A stretch of DNA of 64,000 nucleotides, from the NCBI RefSeq assembly GCF_016907235.1, contig NZ_JAFBBO010000001.1, positions 1,736,001-1,800,000 on the forward strand. The letters run 5' to 3'. This document shows positions 60,854 to 64,000 of this stretch, piece after piece (the stretch's first letter is position 1; every line of letters begins with the position of its first letter). The notes below the pieces were generated by a model, which was not told the DNA's origin, ran no database searches, and saw only the letters and a list, made by a program, of their open reading frames with translations. The DNA is from Oerskovia jenensis. Its GTDB lineage: Bacteria; Actinomycetota; Actinomycetes; Actinomycetales; Cellulomonadaceae. The position numbers and the translations under genes are program-made.

Positions 60854-61594
60854 GTGGCCGACTGGGACGACGAGCTCACCGCGCTGAGCATCCGGCGCGG
60901 TGCTGCGCTCGTGGGATACGCCTACCTGCTCTGCGGGAACAGGCGTGACGCGGAGGACGTGGTGCAGGACGCGCTCGTCAAGGTGTTCTCCAGGCTCCGC
61001 GGAAGGGGCCCGACGACGGCGCGGCAGACCGCGTCCGGCGCACCTGCGGGCGGGACGCGGCTCTTCACGCTCGACGACGACGACGGCCAGGAGGCCGACC
61101 GAGACGTCGCACACCTCGAGGGGTACGTGCGCCGCGCCATCCTCACGCTGTACCTCGACGGGTACCGGCGCCGGCGCCACTGGCTCGGGCTACGGCATCT
61201 CGTCGGCCAACGGGAGGGCGTCCCCGGACCGGAAGCCCCCGCCTCGGCCCGCGCGGACACCGCCCGCGCCCTCGCAGGCCTGACGCCGCGCCAGCGGGCG
61301 TGCGTCGTGCTCCGGTACTACGAGGACCTCACGGTCCCGCGCATCGCCGAAGAGCTCGACTGCGCCGAAGGGACCGTCAAGCGTCACCTGTCCGACGCGA
61401 TGGCCGTCATGCAGCAGACGCTGGGCGCCGGTACCCCGAGGACGGTCGCCGCCCCGACGAGCACGGCGTCGGCTCCGACCCCCCGGACCACGCCCGACAC
61501 GGCACACCCAACCCCGGCCCGCGGGCCGGCTCCAGCCTCGACCCGGATCACAGGGACGGCACCGCGCACGACGAACGGGAGGACCACGAAGTGA
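60854..61594 (+). CDS. ECF sigma factor (SigE-like family), copy 1
   Basis: 246 residues from GTG 60854 with AAGGGGG 5-11 nt upstream. Region 2 is GYAYLLCGNRRDAEDVVQDA, and region 4 LTPRQRACVVLRYYEDLTVP with IAEELDCAEGTVKRHLSDAM as the -35-recognising helix-turn-helix. The family (SigE fam1 in actinobacteria) has such GYAYLL(C/T)G starts. There is an odd Pro/Thr-rich tail of about 60 residues (TPRTTPDTAHPTPARGPAPA). The partner membrane protein overlaps its stop (GTGA). Confidence 0.92.
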   Translation: MADWDDELTALSIRRGAALVGYAYLLCGNRRDAEDVVQDALVKVFSRLRGRGPTTARQTASGAPAGGTRLFTLDDDDGQEADRDVAHLEGYVRRAILTLYLDGYRRRRHWLGLRHLVGQREGVPGPEAPASARADTARALAGLTPRQRACVVLRYYEDLTVPRIAEELDCAEGTVKRHLSDAMAVMQQTLGAGTPRTVAAPTSTASAPTPRTTPDTAHPTPARGPAPASTRITGTAPRTTNGRTTK

Positions 61595-63042
61595 GCACCA
61601 CCGACCACGGCCCCTCGAACCACGAGGACGACCTGGGCCGCGCCCTGCGCGACCTGGTCGACGACGCGTCCCTGCCCGGCCTCGACACCCACCTCGCCGT
61701 CGTCCGCGGACGGACGCGGCGCCGTCGGGCAGCGAAGAAGGTCGCCCTCGGGGCGACGACGCTGTGCGTCGCGGGGGCGCTCGGCGTCGCCGCGATCTCC
61801 CTGCCCCAGACCGTCCGGCCCGAGCCGGTCGCACCGGCGGAGTCGCCGTCGCCCACGTCCGTGCCGACCTTCCCGACTCCTCTCACCGCGCAGGACCTCG
61901 CATGCCAGCAGCCGGCCCCCACCCCGACGGGCGACGACCTGCCCGCACGTCTGCGCATCGACGCGACCGGACTGACGGTGCAGAACCTCGACCTCGTCGA
62001 CACCACGGTCACGACGACCTTCACCGACGACGCGCGGATCAACCTCGCCGAGGAGAAGCTGCCGGGTGCCTACGTCGTCGTGCAGGACGGGCTCATCGTC
62101 AGCTCGGCGCTCCCCCTTCCGGAGACCACAGGCACTCTCGCCCCAGAGCCGGGGTCGTCGATCTCCTGGGAGATGAGTATCGACTCGTTCGCGTCCTGCG
62201 ACCCCGAAGGGCTCGACGACCACTCGCCCTCGATGCTGCCCGGCGACTACCAGCTGTTCGCGCTGTACCGGTTCCAGCTCGACTCCTGGGCGCACATCCA
62301 GCCCGACGGCTCCGTGGGGCCGGAGACGACAGGGTCGCTGTTCGACGGCTGGCTCGTATCGGAGCCCGTCCCCTTGACGGTTACTGCCGAGCCCGACCCC
62401 GCTCCGATCGAGGTCCGTGACGTGATCGGCGACGACGACTCGGCGGTCTTCGAGGCCCTCCGAGGTGCGGCGACGACGGGCGTCCCGGCCGCCGTGGACC
62501 TCGCATTCGTCGTGACCTCGGACTGGCAGGTCGTCGAGGTCGTCGAACAGGGCGAGACCCGACGACTGACGCTGCCCGCCAAGGCTGAAGACCTCGGCCG
62601 CGATCGCACCACCAGCGACGACGGCTGGGCCATGGAAGTGCACGGCGGCTCGCTCTTCTCCGACGCGTTCACGAGCTCCTGGCCGTCCAACCGCCTCGTC
62701 GGGACATACGAGGTGGTGCTCGACGAATCGGGAGACCAGCCGACCTTCACCCTCCGAGTCCTCGACGGCGGGACCCCAGCCACGGCTCCTCCCACGAGAG
62801 ACGGCGAGATCTGCGAGGCCATCACCGAGTCGGTCACGACCCGCTCTGCCTATCCGGCCGACCTGGCCGCCGATCTCCGGTATCTCGTCGATCACCCCGT
62901 ACCGGGCGACAGGTCCCCCCGGCACGACGAGATCCGGGCACGGTGGATCGACTCGCCGCGGGTCTGGTGGGCGATGCAGATCGATGTGGCGACCCGGAGC
63001 ATCGACCCGGTCCCGCTCGCCAAGATCCTGCAGGTCTGCTAG
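61591..63042 (+). CDS. Membrane-anchored partner of ECF sigma 1, possible anti-sigma or sensor
   Basis: 483 residues from GTG 61591, overlapping the sigma stop. The cytoplasmic N-terminal about 45 residues are short and Arg-rich (VVRGRTRRRRAAKKVALG) before one membrane helix (GATTLCVAGALGVAAISL). The extracytoplasmic part is beta-rich with ITESVTTRSAYPADLAADLR at the end. It has no zinc-binding HxxxCxxC of ZAS anti-sigma factors. Coupling to the sigma gene suggests a signalling role; an anti-sigma function is inference. Function otherwise unknown. Confidence 0.8.
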   Translation: MSTTDHGPSNHEDDLGRALRDLVDDASLPGLDTHLAVVRGRTRRRRAAKKVALGATTLCVAGALGVAAISLPQTVRPEPVAPAESPSPTSVPTFPTPLTAQDLACQQPAPTPTGDDLPARLRIDATGLTVQNLDLVDTTVTTTFTDDARINLAEEKLPGAYVVVQDGLIVSSALPLPETTGTLAPEPGSSISWEMSIDSFASCDPEGLDDHSPSMLPGDYQLFALYRFQLDSWAHIQPDGSVGPETTGSLFDGWLVSEPVPLTVTAEPDPAPIEVRDVIGDDDSAVFEALRGAATTGVPAAVDLAFVVTSDWQVVEVVEQGETRRLTLPAKAEDLGRDRTTSDDGWAMEVHGGSLFSDAFTSSWPSNRLVGTYEVVLDESGDQPTFTLRVLDGGTPATAPPTRDGEICEAITESVTTRSAYPADLAADLRYLVDHPVPGDRSPRHDEIRARWIDSPRVWWAMQIDVATRSIDPVPLAKILQVC

Positions 63043-63053
63043 CCGTGGCCGGA

Positions 63054-63088
63054 GGGCCGTGCGTTGCTTGCACAGCGGCGCACGGCCC
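63054..63088 (+). terminator. Hairpin after the sigma-1 operon
   Basis: GGGCCGTGCG (63054-63063) pairs perfectly with 63079-63088 around 15 nt, 11 bp past the stop codon; flanking CCGGAG and CTCCGG extend it with a bulge. It is followed at once by the promoter of the next operon. Confidence 0.55.
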
Positions 63089-63104
63089 CGCTCCGGCTTC
63101 ACCC

Positions 63105-63130
63105 CAACGTTTCGTCGGTGGTGCTCGTTG
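63105..63130 (+). promoter_or_regulatory. Putative ECF-type promoter of sigma operon 2
   Basis: CAACG (63105-63109), 16 bp, then CGTTG (63126-63130), preceded by CTTCACC. Same spacing and flanks as the first operon's promoter. A leader of about 35 nt is expected. Confidence 0.55.
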
Positions 63131-63171
63131 AGAGCGGTGACAGGGCACGCTGATCGACGCAGGAGGACTTC

Positions 63172-63720
63172 ATGGCCCGTTGGGAACAGGTGCTGGACGA
63201 GATCGTCCGCACCCGTCGGAGAGCGCTCGTGGGGTACGCGTACCTCCTGTGCGGCGACCTGCGGGAGTCGGAGGACCTCGTCCAGGAAGGACTCGTGCGC
63301 ACGTTCCGGCGCGGACGTGCCGCGATCGACTTCCAGCTCGCCGAGAGCTACGTCCGCAAGGCGATCCTCACGACCTACCTCGACGGGTTCCGACGACGAC
63401 GCCACTGGGAAGGCGTCCGACACCTGTTCACCGGGTCGGACGAGCCCGAGACGACCGGCCCCGGAACCCCCGCCGCCACGGACGCCCGCCTCGACGTGCA
63501 GAAAGCACTCATGACGCTCTCACCCCGCGAACGCGCATGCGTCGTCCTGCGCTTCTACTCCGACCTCACGGTCCGCCAGGTCGCCGACCAGCTCTCCCTC
63601 AGCGAAGGCACCGTCAAGCGCTACCTGAGCGACGCGAACAGCAAGCTCGCAGCCTGCCTCGGCCCGATCGACACGCCGTCCGACGACCTCGACGTCACTC
63701 CCCTGGGAGGAGCCCGATGA
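63172..63720 (+). CDS. ECF sigma factor (SigE-like family), copy 2
   Basis: 182 residues from ATG 63172 (AGGAGG 7 nt upstream). Region 2: GYAYLLCGDLRESEDLVQEG; linker TTYLDGFRRRRHWEGVRHL, nearly the same as in copy 1 (TLYLDGYRRRRHWLGLRHL); region 4 LSPRERACVVLRFYSDLTVR with LSLSEGTVKRYLSDAN. The two sigma genes are clear paralogues with the same operon form. The tail is shorter than in copy 1. Confidence 0.92.
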   Translation: MARWEQVLDEIVRTRRRALVGYAYLLCGDLRESEDLVQEGLVRTFRRGRAAIDFQLAESYVRKAILTTYLDGFRRRRHWEGVRHLFTGSDEPETTGPGTPAATDARLDVQKALMTLSPRERACVVLRFYSDLTVRQVADQLSLSEGTVKRYLSDANSKLAACLGPIDTPSDDLDVTPLGGAR

Positions 63721-64000
63721 ACGACAAGCACCTGCCACCGACTCCCCTGCACCTCGACACCGCCTTCTCCGACATCGCCGCCAGCGCGGGCGCCGCCGCC
63801 ACCGACGGAACCACCGGGACCCTCGAGGTCCGCCGCCTCGTCAAGCGATCCCGCCGCCAGCGCGCCACCGCCCTGGGAGCGAGCGGATTCGTCGTCCTGG
63901 GCCTCGCAGGCATCGGACTCTCCGGACTCCTCACCCCGGCACCCATCGAGATCCTCCCCGCTCCCCCGATCACCCCCTCACCCACGACGAGCGTCGAACC
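63717..64000 (+). CDS. Membrane partner of ECF sigma 2 (cut by window edge)
   Basis: Read from ATG 63717, overlapping the sigma stop (ATGA); 94 codons to the window edge. It begins MNDKHLPPTPLHLDTAFSDI, then Arg-rich VRRLVKRSRRQRATALG and a membrane helix (ASGFVVLGLAGIGLSGLL), then Pro-rich extracytoplasmic sequence. The layout is the same as the partner of sigma 1, though the sequence differs more. No C-terminal part is available, so the family cannot be given. Confidence 0.7.
   Translation, partial: MNDKHLPPTPLHLDTAFSDIAASAGAAATDGTTGTLEVRRLVKRSRRQRATALGASGFVVLGLAGIGLSGLLTPAPIEILPAPPITPSPTTSVE

Noticed and set aside
1-64000. tRNA, rRNA or known riboswitch genes
   Set aside because: No cloverleaf, rRNA segment or known aptamer core was seen by eye; a covariance search was not possible.

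Overview
The window is about 70% GC, densely packed chromosomal DNA with many GTG/TTG starts and start-stop overlaps (ATGA, GTGA), typical of a high-GC actinobacterium. The content (a DtxR/IdeR-type iron regulator, a secreted trypsin-like protease whose catalytic domain closely resembles the Cellulomonas 69B4-type alkaline serine protease, a GH3 beta-glucosidase with an Opp-type sugar transporter, and an LAXTG wall-anchored protein) suggests Cellulomonadaceae or Promicromonosporaceae (Cellulomonas, Oerskovia or Cellulosimicrobium). The assignment to family is inference; no rRNA, tRNA, CRISPR, prophage or transposase gene was found.

Layout. 1-4.1 kb: a truncated NAD-epimerase gene divergent from an HxlR regulator (a large dyad lies between them), then the replication genes holB and tmk with an unknown coupled gene. 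4.2-9 kb: HAD phosphatase, FUSC membrane protein, GNAT enzyme, and two OhrR-type MarR paralogues around a tiny gene with palindromic operators. 8.9-13.3 kb: a small secreted peptide followed by two lipoproteins, a peptidoglycan-binding adaptor, an ABC ATPase and an FtsX-like permease, which looks like a bacteriocin or export locus. 13.3-22.3 kb: two Gfo/Idh/MocA oxidoreductases, an LAXTG adhesin, a MacB-type ABC pair and glycerol dehydrogenase. 22.4-26.3 kb: topA and a PAP2 phosphatase. 26.6-36.4 kb: a GH3 glycosidase, binding protein and complete Opp-type ABC transporter, with a divergent TetR repressor and operator. 36.4-39.9 kb: a lower-GC patch with a lipoprotein, then a two-component system.

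39.9-46.0 kb holds jetABC, the condensin part of a Wadjet/MksBEF plasmid-defence system, but no jetD nuclease gene beside it. 46.3-56.6 kb: small unknown genes, a nucleotide kinase-like protein, the protease with a LysR regulator, a DUF2867 gene divergent from a TetR gene with two perfect tandem operators, a VOC protein, a methyltransferase and two related lipoproteins. 56.6-60.7 kb: TetR, a proton-pumping pyrophosphatase and DtxR. 60.8-64 kb: two paralogous ECF sigma-factor operons, each with a membrane partner and a matching putative promoter.

The most unusual structural feature is a family of at least eight palindromic repeats (core CCGAG-N-A-N-G-N-GGTTG) placed just behind stop codons, seven of them between 39.8 and 53.7 kb. 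The jetABC operon, the bacteriocin-like locus and this repeat family are the best candidates for follow-up.
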